Source of the DNA: Perkinsus marinus ATCC 50983
Lineage: Eukaryota; Perkinsozoa; Perkinsida; Perkinsidae
DNA length: 48,035 nucleotides
Assembly (NCBI RefSeq): GCF_000006405.1
Contig: NW_003216737.1
Coordinates: 163,735 to 211,769 of the forward strand
Direction of reading: 5' to 3'
Shown: in pieces, positions 36,359-46,204 of the stretch
Position numbering within the stretch: the first letter of the stretch is position 1
How the letters are laid out: each line of letters opens with the position of its first letter
The notes under the pieces: generated by a model
What the model was told of the DNA's origin: nothing
The model's database searches: none
The model's input: the letters and a program-made list of their open reading frames with translations, nothing else
Translations under genes and position numbers: made by a program

Positions 36359-38082
36359 ATGATGATGATGAATACCTCCTTCGTTAGGAATGATCTAAGG
36401 TGGTAGTAGTAATGATATGGTTATTATATTTATTGTTGTTGTTATAGATATAAATTGGATAGTAGTTGGGATAATAGTAGTATCATAAGGATGTTATGGG
36501 AACATCCTTTACCTAGTAGATGGGTTAGATATTATAGTAATGATTATAATGATTATTATTATATTAATAAGGATAAACAGGATGATATATATTGGAACCA
36601 TCCATTAACACCTTATTATAGACAATTATTGGATATAGTTAATATAATACAACATAATAATACTATAATTACTATCCAACATGTAGAATATATTATACAT
36701 ATACTAAGGATGCATCTAGTTGAGGAGTTAGACCTATGGCATGGTCCAATAAAGAAGGTCAGTAGGTAATTACTATAACAGGGAGGACTATGATCATGAT
36801 CATCATCATCAGGGATAATGATGATGATTGTTATTATTACATTAACAATTCAGTAGTAGTGCATGATGGTATGATGAGCTCATGGGAGGATCCTAGAGAG
36901 GATGCTCATAATATACATACAATACAGGTAGAGATTATACATTATGCTGGTATGATATGTAAAGTAATAATAAGGTATTGGGATATATATACGACAATCA
37001 TATTGATGATACAGGTATTGAATGATGATGATGCAGTAGTAGCATCAGCCCTACCTTCACAATTAAGTGATGTAGTGAATATGAAGATAAGAGGATATCT
37101 ATCTGGGATATCTCTACTATCATCATCTTCAACATTGCATCATGAATATCATAAGGTATCATCCAATATGGATGTAATAGTAGTGACATCAGTTATGATA
37201 AGATAACATGTGTATTGATGGCTATGATGTCAGGTAATAATACGAGACGACAACGATGCTAGGGAAAAAGATCACCATCATCATGATACCCCTACCCCTC
37301 CTCATCACCATCATCATCATGATACCCCTACCCCTCCTCATCACCATCATCATGATGCCCCTACCCCTCCTCATCACCATCATCATCATCATGATGCCCC
37401 TACCTCTCCTCCTCATCATCATCATGATGCCCCTACCCCTCCTCATCATCATCATCATGATACCCCTACCCCTCCTCATCACCATCATCATGATGCCCCT
37501 ACCCCTACTCCTCCTCATCATCATGATGCCCCTACCCCTCCTCATCATCATCATCATGATGCCCCTACCCCTACTCCTCCTCATCATCATGATACCCCTA
37601 CCCCTCCTCATCATCATCATCATGATGCCCCTACCCCTCCTCCTTATCATCATCATGATACCCCTACCCCTCCTCCTCCTCATCATGATGATACCCCTAC
37701 CCCTCCTCCTCCTCATCATGATGATACCCCTCCTCCTCCTCATCATCATGATGCCCCTATTATAGATATAGGAGACAGCAGCATAGGAGTTAGGAAATTA
37801 GCATCATCAGCAGTATCAACACATGATTCCTATACAAGGTGAGACCTTAAAAACGTAATCATCATTATTATAATGATGAGTAGGCATATCAATGATGAGA
37901 GGGAAGAAGCTAGATTGAATATGATGCATAAGAAGAGGCTTATTCGTCATCGTATATCCCATAATAATACAGCAGATGAGTATGCTCAGGAGGAGGACAG
38001 TAGGGATGATAATGATGATGTTACATCAACATTGAAGAGGATTGCTGACCTTACTAAGGAACTCAGTACTCAGCTATCATAA
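36359..38082 (+). CDS. WW-domain protein with coded His/Pro minisatellite, 502 aa
   Basis: Five exons in phase: 36359-36399, 36448-36765, 36813-37155, 37234-37838, 37881-38082. A WW domain spans residues 34-66 (PLPSRW39, YYY 50-52, W63NHP) followed by TPYYRQLLDIV. This is the layout of CEP164-type proteins, where YR and L follow the WHP end. A second, degenerate WW-like segment ends SSWEDP (144-147). Residues about 245-415 are 14 tandem units of a (D/A)TPTPP block alternating with 3-7 His. The C-terminal region (REEARLNMMHKKRLIRHR, TLKRIADLTKELSTQLS) is a charged helix. WW domains bind Pro-rich ligands, so the repeat could bind WW domains in cis or trans. A centriole or cilium role is only an inference from the WW type. 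Confidence 0.85.
37274..37757. repeat. Coding minisatellite, about 14 units of 27-39 nt
   Basis: Units of the type GATACCCCTACCCCTCCT followed by 3-7 CAT/CAC triplets. All length differences are whole triplets, so the WW gene frame stays open throughout. Because of the composition, the other forward frames and a reverse frame are also open; those are not genes. Confidence 0.92.
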
Positions 38083-38232
38083 TAAATGTACCATGACTAG
38101 TGTTATACCAGATGATCATGATGATGTGATGATGAATGAAGCTGCTCTTAGTTATCGTTGTTGGATTTTAGTAATAACACACAATGCTTATTGTAATAGA
38201 AACAGTAATTACTAGGGAACGATCTAAATATA

Positions 38233-39837
38233 TTATTGATTATTACTACGCTGGTGGTTACAATAAAAATTCAACACATTGGTAAGGGAAGCCTTATCAT
38301 CATCATTTAATGGTATGATCATGTTATTCTTCCTCCTAATATTCATAATATATTCTAATAATATAGCAGCAGCTGTAGTTATATTAAGGCTTTCAACAAC
38401 ACCATATAATGGGATATAACACCTTATATCAGCATTATCCTTCATAATATTAGATATACCACATGATTCCTCACCGAAGACTATTGCTAACCTACCAGAG
38501 ACGACTCTAGATTCACTAATGGTATGATAAGGTACACTCTTCGATGACGATAAATCGGTGACCAAGATGATGTAACCTCTTGAATGCAGACCATTGATAA
38601 CATGTTGTTGTTGATTATTATTAAATGTTGTAACTTTAAGATAGCGTATTGAACGTCTACTAATACCATCAGCTTGTTTCTTCATCTTTAGTTTATTATT
38701 AATTGTTGATGATAATATATATAATTGATATATACCAAGTGCATCACATAACCTATACATACCAGCAATATTATGTATATCCCTAACACCATCTAATACT
38801 ACTATAATACCATCATCTCTGTCATTCACTATTCTCTTTATATCAATAATACTACGTCTTTGCCATAGACAACCATCCCGATTGCCGATACCATCATCAT
38901 CGAGTGGTTGTAGGAGTGATAGAGCATAGTGTAATCTAGTACGTCTATTGGGTGTAAGGTATACCCCCTTACTGTGTAATAATGGTTTTATCCATTTTAC
39001 ACAACTATTCCTCTGGGAAGTATCATCATTATAAGGGGTCTGTAGTAGTTGTGTTATAGCCTTATCAATAACCCTAGGGTAGAATACACTATTAAACCAT
39101 TGATAATCATCAGTATTACGATGAGTATCCTCATTACTAAGCATAGTAATACATTTCACTATCCAAGGCACACCTTTTATGAGATCATCAATCAAAGAAC
39201 CAACAACACTCTCCTCCTCATCATCATCAACAGCAGCAGCAGCAATATTCTTCTTGAGCGTATCAACCCATGGTGATGATGATGATAACGGTATATCATC
39301 ATCATCATCATATGCAGAGTGTATAATAGTTATACCACATAGTGTGAGATGTCCAACAATAGGCTTCTGGTAGTTATTATGATGATGATGGTTAGCATGG
39401 GGTATTACATTATCATCTACTATCATTGAGTTAACCATATTACATTTAATAGCATAATTATCATCTGCTGTGGTTGGCTTCAATACAGCTTTAACTAACA
39501 TACCTCTATGGAGCTGTGATAAGGTACATTTAACGACTGATTCCCCACACTTTTTATTTGTGGTCATCATAAGCTGATGCATAAACACCTTTATATCATC
39601 TTCAATAATACAACAAGAAGTATCATAAGTATTGTTGCATATCGTATTAGTAGTATTATTATTATCCAGTAGAGGTACTATAATACCAAAACCCTTCTTA
39701 TGATCAAAGAACTTAACTCGGCATATAATATAATGATGATGGATGCTGCTATTATCATCATCATATTCCTCCTCCTCTTCTTGTTGTTGTTGCATTAGTA
39801 TCAAGCTGGCATAAAGTATGACTATATTTATGATCAA
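38233..39837 (-). CDS. Cold-shock domain fused to SpoU/TrmH RNA methyltransferase, 534 aa
   Basis: Intronless. Residues about 36-140 start IICRVKFFDHKKGFGIIVPL and later DDIKVFMHQLMM, the beta1-beta3 strands and RNP motifs (KGFGII, VFMHQ) of a cold-shock/OB domain with Asn/Asp inserts. The C-terminal third (about 340-510) is a SPOUT methyltransferase of the SpoU type: VVLDGVRDIHNIAGMYR (Asn356, motif 1), LAIVFGEESCGIS (Gly455 on, motif 2) and YGVVESLNITTAAAILL (Asn485, motif 3; SLN in place of SLNVS). It should 2'-O-methylate ribose in tRNA or rRNA using S-adenosylmethionine. The middle is low-complexity. The first 15 residues are hydrophobic; the Met at residue 15 (MQQQQEEEEE) may be the true start. 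It is tail-to-tail with the WW gene (150 nt apart). Confidence 0.88.
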   Translation of the reverse strand: MIINIVILYASLILMQQQQEEEEEYDDDNSSIHHHYIICRVKFFDHKKGFGIIVPLLDNNNTTNTICNNTYDTSCCIIEDDIKVFMHQLMMTTNKKCGESVVKCTLSQLHRGMLVKAVLKPTTADDNYAIKCNMVNSMIVDDNVIPHANHHHHNNYQKPIVGHLTLCGITIIHSAYDDDDDIPLSSSSPWVDTLKKNIAAAAVDDDEEESVVGSLIDDLIKGVPWIVKCITMLSNEDTHRNTDDYQWFNSVFYPRVIDKAITQLLQTPYNDDTSQRNSCVKWIKPLLHSKGVYLTPNRRTRLHYALSLLQPLDDDGIGNRDGCLWQRRSIIDIKRIVNDRDDGIIVVLDGVRDIHNIAGMYRLCDALGIYQLYILSSTINNKLKMKKQADGISRRSIRYLKVTTFNNNQQQHVINGLHSRGYIILVTDLSSSKSVPYHTISESRVVSGRLAIVFGEESCGISNIMKDNADIRCYIPLYGVVESLNITTAAAILLEYIMNIRRKNNMIIPLNDDDKASLTNVLNFYCNHQRSNNQ

Positions 39838-40608
39838 CCCAATAACATGATGTACTCATATTGTGATACTAGCACAACCATAGAAACATGATCATCATCA
39901 GCATGAGCCCAAAAGGACGACGACTTGATCCTGCAAGGGAACAGCAGCAGCAGTAGGTAGTAGCAGTAGACGGTGACTGTTAACCACCACCCCTATAAGG
40001 GAGGTATACAAGAGGTGCTGGTGGAGGTGATCCTTACCATCCCTTCACCACCATCTCTATGGTCTTAATCTAATATCCCTCCTCTCAGTGTGGTTATCTT
40101 AGTCCATTATAATACACCGACAATGAATGGTCCTATCACAATTCCATAATCACAACCACCACCATAACTCTAATACAGTAGTATACCGCAGGACACATCG
40201 AGCTGAATTAGTAGTAATCAATTATTACCAACCTTTTTCCTCCTCTTAATAGGGTTGATGTCATCATAACCCAATGTTTCTATGACTCATTGTGACGATA
40301 TACACGATGATGGTGGTATTACATTACAATCCCTGATAACGATTATTATTCGTAATATAATATTACATCTGTACTGGTACCCTAATGTCCTAGTGTGGTA
40401 ATGATGTTCAATAAATCTCACCGTGAGCACCCGTCACTATGCCTCCACTATCATAATCATCAACACGACAATAACAACCATTAAACTAAGACAGACGACG
40501 ATCATAAGCAAAAATAGGAGGAGGAGGGACTATATCATGTGTATTCATCATCCAATAAAAAATTGTTATCCAATGATTATGATAATCATCATCATCATAC
40601 TACTACCG
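39838..40608. other. Intergenic stretch
   Basis: Between the start of the cold-shock/SpoU gene and the stop of the aminotransferase, both on the minus strand. Short ORFs are of skewed composition. No gene seen. Confidence 0.4.
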
Positions 40609-42824
40609 CTAACTTTCATCATCAGCATTATTATCATCCTCACTAGTAGTGATAGTATCAACAATAGTAGCACTACAATTACGCATTTCGGCCATCTTAG
40701 TTATCTCATTAATAGTATCATTAAGTGAATAACATTGAGTAGAACCACCACCAACAACATGAGTAGAAGTAGTTACTTTGATACCAACCTCTGAGGTTTC
40801 ATCTACAGATGATCCTAAACGTATCCTACTAAAATGAGCAACACTCTTATGTTCTTCCACAATATCTAATACAGAGTTAACCAATTGTGAATCGAACAAG
40901 TGTCCACGTAGTAGTATAGTAGTAGTTGTAGCAGTATCATCATCATCACCATGAAGGGTTCCTAACAAAGATCATTAAATACGATCTCATAATAATAGTT
41001 ACCTTTATTAAGTTGAGTGATAGCTAAGTGTTGAGTAGTAGTATCTTTGGACTTAGTATTATGATGATTAGCACCATGAACTCTTTGTAGCATAGTCTTC
41101 AATATAGGCATATGGCCTTCAATACTTACTAAATATCTACCAAGCATGGCTATTTGTATATCTATCTCTTCTTTAGTAACATTAAAATGTGGAGTAAATC
41201 TTAATGCATTCTCACCACCATGTATAACACCAATACCATGACATCTTAACCAGTGTTCAGCACCAGTAAAGGCAACTACTGGTATATCTTTATGTAAATG
41301 TACAGCATACAATAGACCAGTACCACTTACATTAGTAACAGCATGTGGGAACTTATCCTGTAATCTTTTATATTGATCAACAGCATACTTACCCATATCC
41401 AGAATATTGTGTCTAATATTAGGATTATTATATATCTCCTTTAACACAGCAGAAGTAACAGCACATGCTCTAGGATTACCAGTCATAGTATTACCATACA
41501 CGCCATGCCTATAATATGTAGATGCTCTCTCATTCATAGCTAATATCGATACTGGATATTGTCCAGCATTAATAGCTTTAGACCATACTTCAAAATCAGG
41601 TGGAGGTAGATTCTGATAACCAGGATAATCAACTATACTTAATACACCCATACAGCGGAATCCAGCTTGTACCGAATCTATTATAAGTATAGAATCATGT
41701 TTAAGAGTTAACTCTCTAGCCAAAGCATAGAACTTAGGATCTATCTTTTCACCAGGATTACCCTCACCCATTACCGCTTCTATCATAACCTAGAGAGTAG
41801 CTACACATAACGACGACGACGCTGATGATGATGATACTCTTCTTACACATTCAATAAACTTCCCTTCCTCTTCAGCTTGCTTGAATACTTCGATTAACTC
41901 ATCACAATCATTAGGAGTTACTGTTATAGAATACCCTGATTGAGCTGTAATAATACTCTCACATCTATGTTTACGATACCTAATAACAACAGAGGGGGAA
42001 GAGCATAACACTACTGCCACCAATATGATGACTATACTAACAATGCTGTTATTATTACGTATCATGACAACTACTGCTGAATACTGCTGGTCTAAAGGTA
42101 CGTCCATGAAATGAACCCTTTAATGATAGACCCAATAATGATCTATCATTACGTACTTGCCCAGTATGTATCTGTATATTATAATACTATCACTTTTGTA
42201 GTAGTAGTAGATTAATAGTACATCCATTATTCTATCAGCTACTGAGTTACCCTCTGAACCAGAGTTCATCATTAATATAGAATGATAAGGACATCCATCA
42301 GATCTAGTATGACCAATCTCTCTTTTTATATCATTAATAACTTCCATTTGTAATAATGATGGTGTCATAATATTAGCCATAACAGCAGTATTACTCATAG
42401 CTTTCAATACAGTAGTTGGATTATGTCCAAGACATAGCATACCATAACCACCATTATCATGTATTACACTTGCATGTAATGTAATAATCCATGGACCTTT
42501 ACCACCAATAGGTATATATGGATTACGAGTATCATCAGCATAGAAATGACACCAATGTTGACATATATTCTTAATAAGTTGTCCTTCTGGTATACGATAA
42601 GTTGTATCACCATCCAAAGTCTTCCATACATCATATGCGTTAATAATAGCAATGGTTAAATTATGATCACGACCAAGGAATCTGAAGACATCAGTACTTC
42701 CACCACGACGATGATGACGACACAGTCTAGCAGCAGCAGCATACTACTTCTCAATAATATCATCAGAGAGGCCAATAGTCTCCTTAGGACCAGCAGCAGA
42801 TCTCATCTCACGAAGCAAATCCAT
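40609..42824 (-). CDS. Class III aminotransferase fused to a LOR/SDH domain, 640 aa
   Basis: PLP-dependent omega-amino-acid aminotransferase (ornithine/lysine/GABA type). Six exons in phase: 42748-42824, 42222-42681, 42059-42171, 41847-41979, 41003-41789, 40609-40961. PLP-site motifs: NSGSEGNS (from 165) for phosphate binding, KGSFHGRT, IIDSVQAGFR (Asp299 pairs with the pyridine N), and WSKAINAGQYPVS with the Schiff-base Lys332; then TMTGNPRA and a C-terminal GVIHGGENALRFTPHFN. After a linker rich in His/Thr/Asp, residues 524-640 contain ILLRGHLFDSQLVNSVLDIV, FSRIRLGS and SEVGIKV, the start of the LOR/SDH domain otherwise found in the lysine-degrading enzyme AASS and in ArgZ-type proteins. 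The fusion rests on a clean 41-nt intron (40962-41002). Substrate unproven; lysine or ornithine is inferred. Confidence 0.87.
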
Positions 42825-43643
42825 GATAATAAAGTGATAACACTAAGAATGATGATATTGTTAACACCACAATAATAAAGATAATACTACTACTAGCATG
42901 CTCAACCAGATGAGCTCAGATGATACTCACTAATGCATCACACATACGAATCAATTCATCATCATCCGATACTATGAACAACTTCAGGTATTTCAAGAAG
43001 AGCAAGAAGTCCAAGATTCGAGAGAAAAGTGCACTGCGCAGATATTGGTGGTTCTCAAGACATCTACACCTTTTACCGCCCGTTCAATAAACCAATTCTG
43101 AAGCTCAGAATCGTTCCCAGAAACAATTTTCTTAAATCTTGTTCATAGAATCGATTCTGGAAACGATCCTGAAATCATTTCCAGAATCATTTTTGAACGT
43201 GTTCAAAAGTGTCCTCGCGCGTTTCTGAAATCAGTTCCAGAACCGCGAGTTTCAGAATGGCCTGGAGTGGTTCTGAGCATTTTGTGGCGCATGACTTTGC
43301 TGTCTACTTCGTAGATTCCACAAGGAAAAGCTCCCTTTTACTTCTCCAGGAGAAGTTGCACTTCTTTTCTTTTCTTGAACCAGTCACAAAGTAAATTCAA
43401 TACCAGTACTTATTAGTTGCAAATAATTAGTAATGATGATTAAAATGTGCATTCAACACTGTTCATAAGATTATGGCAATATTATGAGCAAGCCTGGATG
43501 AGTGTGACCGCCGACTTTAACACCTGAGCTAATGCACTGGACAGTCCAGTCTGGACTCTGGTTCCTCGGGATGGGTTCGGAATTACTCTCAAGTCCGACA
43601 GAAGTTTGCTAGTTGCCGTTCCGCGGCAAAAAACAGTCGCAAC
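42825..43643. other. Spacer with MITE-like degenerate repeats
   Basis: Upstream of the aminotransferase an open frame (DFLLFLKYLKLFIVSDDDE, near 42955-43050) could be an extra 5' exon. From 43078 to about 43270 the DNA is made of imperfect words such as TTCTGAAA, CCAGAATC and CGTTCAA in both orientations, typical of a decayed inverted-repeat element. Confidence 0.4.
43078..43203. repeat. Possible MITE with imperfect terminal inverted repeats
   Basis: The left end CCCGTTCAATAAACCAATTC and the reverse complement of the right end (CACGTTCAAAAATGATTCTG) agree at about three quarters of positions. The interior is AGAATC/GATTCT-rich. PIF/Harbinger elements and their MITEs often begin with similar words. 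A target-site duplication is not clear. Confidence 0.35.
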
Positions 43644-44228
43644 ATGGCTGTAGCTCAAACACGTGAGACTGGTAGGGGTCGTGTTGGAGTTAGCCCTTCT
43701 ATGCACCCCTATCTGTTCGGTGTGACCCCTCAAGAATTGTATGGTATCACTGATGAGGTGTACGGTGCTCTGAATCTTCCATCCACGACAACGCCTGGTG
43801 GTTCTGCTCAACCTACTGAGAGCGGATCGGATGAAACTACGGTTGTGGGGAATTCCAGTGCAGTTATAGACGTAGAGGAAGGTGATACGCCTACAACTGA
43901 GACGCCCGCCTCGGCCTCATCTCCGGTGGTTTCTCCTAAAGCTTCGAATATCTGGCCTACGGCGAGTGCGTCCTCGTCATCTAGGCCGGGCTTGACCAAG
44001 CCGTCAACCGTCAAAACTCGCAAGGACAGGCCAAGGGCTTCCACCAAAAGAGAGCTTGAAACTCTCGAAGAGCTGACGCTGCGCGAGGAGCTAACGCTCT
44101 CTAGACTGAGGAAAAGGAAGCTGGCATTACAGATTGCTATTTACGAAGCAAAGTTGAAGAAACTAGGGGAGCCGATTCCCGTATCGTCAAGCCTTGCAGA
44201 TGCTGTTTTAGATGTACTTGCGGCCTGA
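43644..44228 (+). CDS. Transposon accessory protein (Harbinger ORF2-like), 194 aa
   Basis: Intronless. The N-terminal part (SPSMHPYLFGVTPQELYGI) precedes a Thr/Ser/Pro-rich linker. A highly charged C-terminal helix (ETLEELTLREELTLSRLRKR, KLALQIAIYEAKLKKLGE) would form a coiled coil. PIF/Harbinger elements carry a second ORF with a Myb/SANT-like DNA-binding region and a Leu-rich C-terminal helix; the position next to a Harbinger transposase suggests this role. I do not see a clear Myb fold. It converges on the transposase gene, the stops being about 320 nt apart. Confidence 0.55.
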   Translation: MAVAQTRETGRGRVGVSPSMHPYLFGVTPQELYGITDEVYGALNLPSTTTPGGSAQPTESGSDETTVVGNSSAVIDVEEGDTPTTETPASASSPVVSPKASNIWPTASASSSSRPGLTKPSTVKTRKDRPRASTKRELETLEELTLREELTLSRLRKRKLALQIAIYEAKLKKLGEPIPVSSSLADAVLDVLAA

Positions 44229-44549
44229 TTACTGTGTGCTGACGTTGCTGGGTTATCCTTAGTGTAGTTTCTATTAGCTGTATTGGGAGCATAAGTTTTT
44301 TTGAGACCATTAGATTGAGTCTAGTTAAGGCTGCTAATAACAGCCTATTACTATTTTACCTTCTCTCGTATGTTGCTTGTAATAGTAAGTGGTTCGTTGA
44401 TTGTAGTGTCAGTATTTGCAATGTGAATGATGAATGATGTGGTTCTATTGTCGTGTGTAAGCTAACTTTTGGCGGTATGCAACTTGTTTTGTTAACCACG
44501 ACGCAACTAGAAGATACTTTTTTACGACAAACAATTCATCATCATCACG

Positions 44550-45506
44550 TCAATCGTCATTACCAACGTCATTGTTGTTATCACCGTTCCTCATGAGGGC
44601 CAAAAAAGACGCCAGTCTTTCCCTGCTTGTCCTCGCAAGAGTTTTGAACTGGGCAGGAGTGGCCACTCCAGCTGCCAGATTGGGGTCCTCCCACAAAAGC
44701 AGCTGCTCGACCCCTTGAAGCCCACCCTCAACCAAGCCATCACCGCCCAAGGGCTCATTCATATCATTTTCGTCCCGAATGGCCCTGCGGATTTCGGGGT
44801 CAATGTAGTCGATGGCATTGAACGACTCCCACCCTCTGCGTATACACAAGTTGTGAAGAACTACCGCCGCTTCGATAACCTTCGTTGCTTGAACTTGCTG
44901 GAGCCTGATACCGGTATGAAGGCTTCTCCACCTGCTCTTCAACACGCCGAAACTTTGCTCACAGAAGAAGCGAGTTGAAGAGTGACAGGTATTGTAGGTG
45001 TTGATTAAACCTTCATCCGCTGCACCATTCTGGCGTGGTCGAGGTATAGGGGTAAGGAGGTTCGGTAGAAAAGGATAGGCGGCGTCCCCGAGCAACCTTG
45101 CTGGGATTCCCGGTTGCTGAGGATTACGTGGAAGCAAAGAGTCCACCATGCACAGCGCCGGCCACAAACCCGAGCATTTCAGTATATACGAGTCGTGACT
45201 AGCACCACCGTACTGCGGATAGCAGTACGATATGGTGAGATCTGAACTCACTACAAAGAGCGCGTTTATAGAGTGAAGCCCTCTACGACAGTAAAAAACG
45301 TCTGGGTTCTGGTTGCTAGGTGGCTTGACTGCCAAACGTATGTGGCAACCATCGAGGGCACCGATAACGAAAGGTATCCCCTGCCTATCCTTGAATTTCT
45401 TCATCACTTCCCCAGGAGATCCTGGCGAGAATACTATTAAATAGTAACTATTTCGCTGGGTGCAAGCGTGCCAAATTGATAGTCTGCCAAATTGGCAGAC
45501 TATCAC
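44550..45506 (-). CDS. PIF/Harbinger-type DDE transposase, N-terminally incomplete
   Basis: DDE_Tnp_4-type nuclease that cuts and pastes DNA, usually with 3-bp TA-rich target duplications. Catalytic triad visible: Asp52 in FVIGALDGCHIRL, Asp141 in LLGDAAYP, Glu183 in FFCEQSFGVLKSRWR; also GGASHDS and VLHNLCI. The first about 27 residues do not resemble the family, and the start codon lies in a 27-bp palindrome at 45478-45504. The usual N-terminal helix-turn-helix region is absent, so the 5' part is either lost or on a separate exon; an acceptor CGCCAG lies just before the conserved part (near 45425). The catalytic domain has no stops, so the copy may be recent. Confidence 0.9.
   Translation of the reverse strand: MIVCQFGRLSIWHACTQRNSYYLIVFSPGSPGEVMKKFKDRQGIPFVIGALDGCHIRLAVKPPSNQNPDVFYCRRGLHSINALFVVSSDLTISYCYPQYGGASHDSYILKCSGLWPALCMVDSLLPRNPQQPGIPARLLGDAAYPFLPNLLTPIPRPRQNGAADEGLINTYNTCHSSTRFFCEQSFGVLKSRWRSLHTGIRLQQVQATKVIEAAVVLHNLCIRRGWESFNAIDYIDPEIRRAIRDENDMNEPLGGDGLVEGGLQGVEQLLLWEDPNLAAGVATPAQFKTLARTSRERLASFLALMRNGDNNNDVGNDD
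45478..45504. repeat. Perfect 27-bp palindrome at transposase 5' end
   Basis: GATAGTCTGCCAA, one A, then TTGGCAGACTATC: 13-bp arms with a single central base. It covers the apparent start codon of the transposase frame. Confidence 0.93.
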
Positions 45507-45839
45507 TCGTCGATTGAGTTTAAATTACAGGTTGATTATGTTCTAGATGATCTCGTTAGTCCAGATTCACCGACTTACGAGACTAACACGTATCATACGT
45601 TAAAGTATTTAGTGGAATCTAGCTGTTGGGTGTCGGTGAAGCATGAAGTTCCTGATCGCACTACTTCGAAAATATGGGACTATCTTGAGCAAACTCAATG
45701 TCGCCCGTTTGATCTCGGGAATCTCTACAGTAAATGGACTCGATTTCGTCAGCAGGATAATGCAGATATGTATTCCCACCGTAGGAATACATATCTGCAT
45801 CATCCATTATTTCTGCATTCTTCAAAACGTTTGACGTAG
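45492..45839 (+). CDS. Possible 115-aa ORF, unrecognised
   Basis: Begins MADYHSSIEFKLQVDYVLDD inside the palindrome and reads as an acidic then basic protein (VSVKHEVPDRTTSKIWDYLE, LYSKWTRFRQQDN). Its last third crosses the hairpin at 45760-45800. It could be a captured fragment next to the transposon; function unknown. Confidence 0.3.
   Translation: MADYHSSIEFKLQVDYVLDDLVSPDSPTYETNTYHTLKYLVESSCWVSVKHEVPDRTTSKIWDYLEQTQCRPFDLGNLYSKWTRFRQQDNADMYSHRRNTYLHHPLFLHSSKRLT
45760..45800. repeat. 17-bp inverted repeat with 7-nt loop
   Basis: ATGCAGATATGTATTCC (45760-45776) and GGAATACATATCTGCAT (45784-45800) are exact reverse complements around CACCGTA, forming a strong hairpin. Confidence 0.93.
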
Positions 45840-45844
45840 GAATC

Positions 45845-46204
45845 CTACGCACTTGTCCTTGTGCAAAACTCCTTTCGCTTGTCGAAAATCAAATTTCTTT
45901 CGTCGAATTTGCTCTTTCGATTGTTGAATTTGAGATTGAAAAGGTGTAGTTGAGCAAAGCCTGCAGCTGTTGGCTTCAATGTTGCAAGATCTAATTCTGA
46001 AGTGATGCAGTTTTCCGGAATCATTTTCTCGAACGATGCTACTGTACGGTAGTGTGTGTGTATTTTCAGATAGTAGAGGGTTGGCTGGAGAACCATAGTG
46101 GTCTGATAAAGCAGTTGAAGGGCGTCCCCGGGGTCACACCTGAACGCTTCGAAGAGGCTAAGAGGATCCGCCATTTCGCCTTGAGTCTTGTTGGTAGTAG
46201 CCAC
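45845..46204 (-). CDS. Hypothetical protein, 119 aa
   Basis: Intact frame from MATTNKTQGEMADPLSLFEA through FRCDPGDALQLLYQTTMVLQ and FEKMIPENCITSELDLATLK to a basic tail NRKSKFDERNLIFDKRKEF. Composition is like a soluble helical protein. No family recognised. It lies between the transposon and a gene-poor stretch and may be part of the mobile region. Confidence 0.4.
   Translation of the reverse strand: MATTNKTQGEMADPLSLFEAFRCDPGDALQLLYQTTMVLQPTLYYLKIHTHYRTVASFEKMIPENCITSELDLATLKPTAAGFAQLHLFNLKFNNRKSKFDERNLIFDKRKEFCTRTSA

Noticed and set aside
37222-37749. Reverse-strand ORF of Met/Arg-rich repeats and another forward Pro/Leu/Ile frame
   Set aside because: Both are by-products of the minisatellite; the WW gene frame continues in phase into exons on either side.
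42727-42747. In-frame TAG or a 21-nt mini-intron in the aminotransferase 5' coding region
   Set aside because: A normal 66-nt GT-AG intron (42682-42747) removes the TAG and joins IIEK to FLGRDHNLTIAI in phase, matching the family better than read-through or a 21-nt intron.
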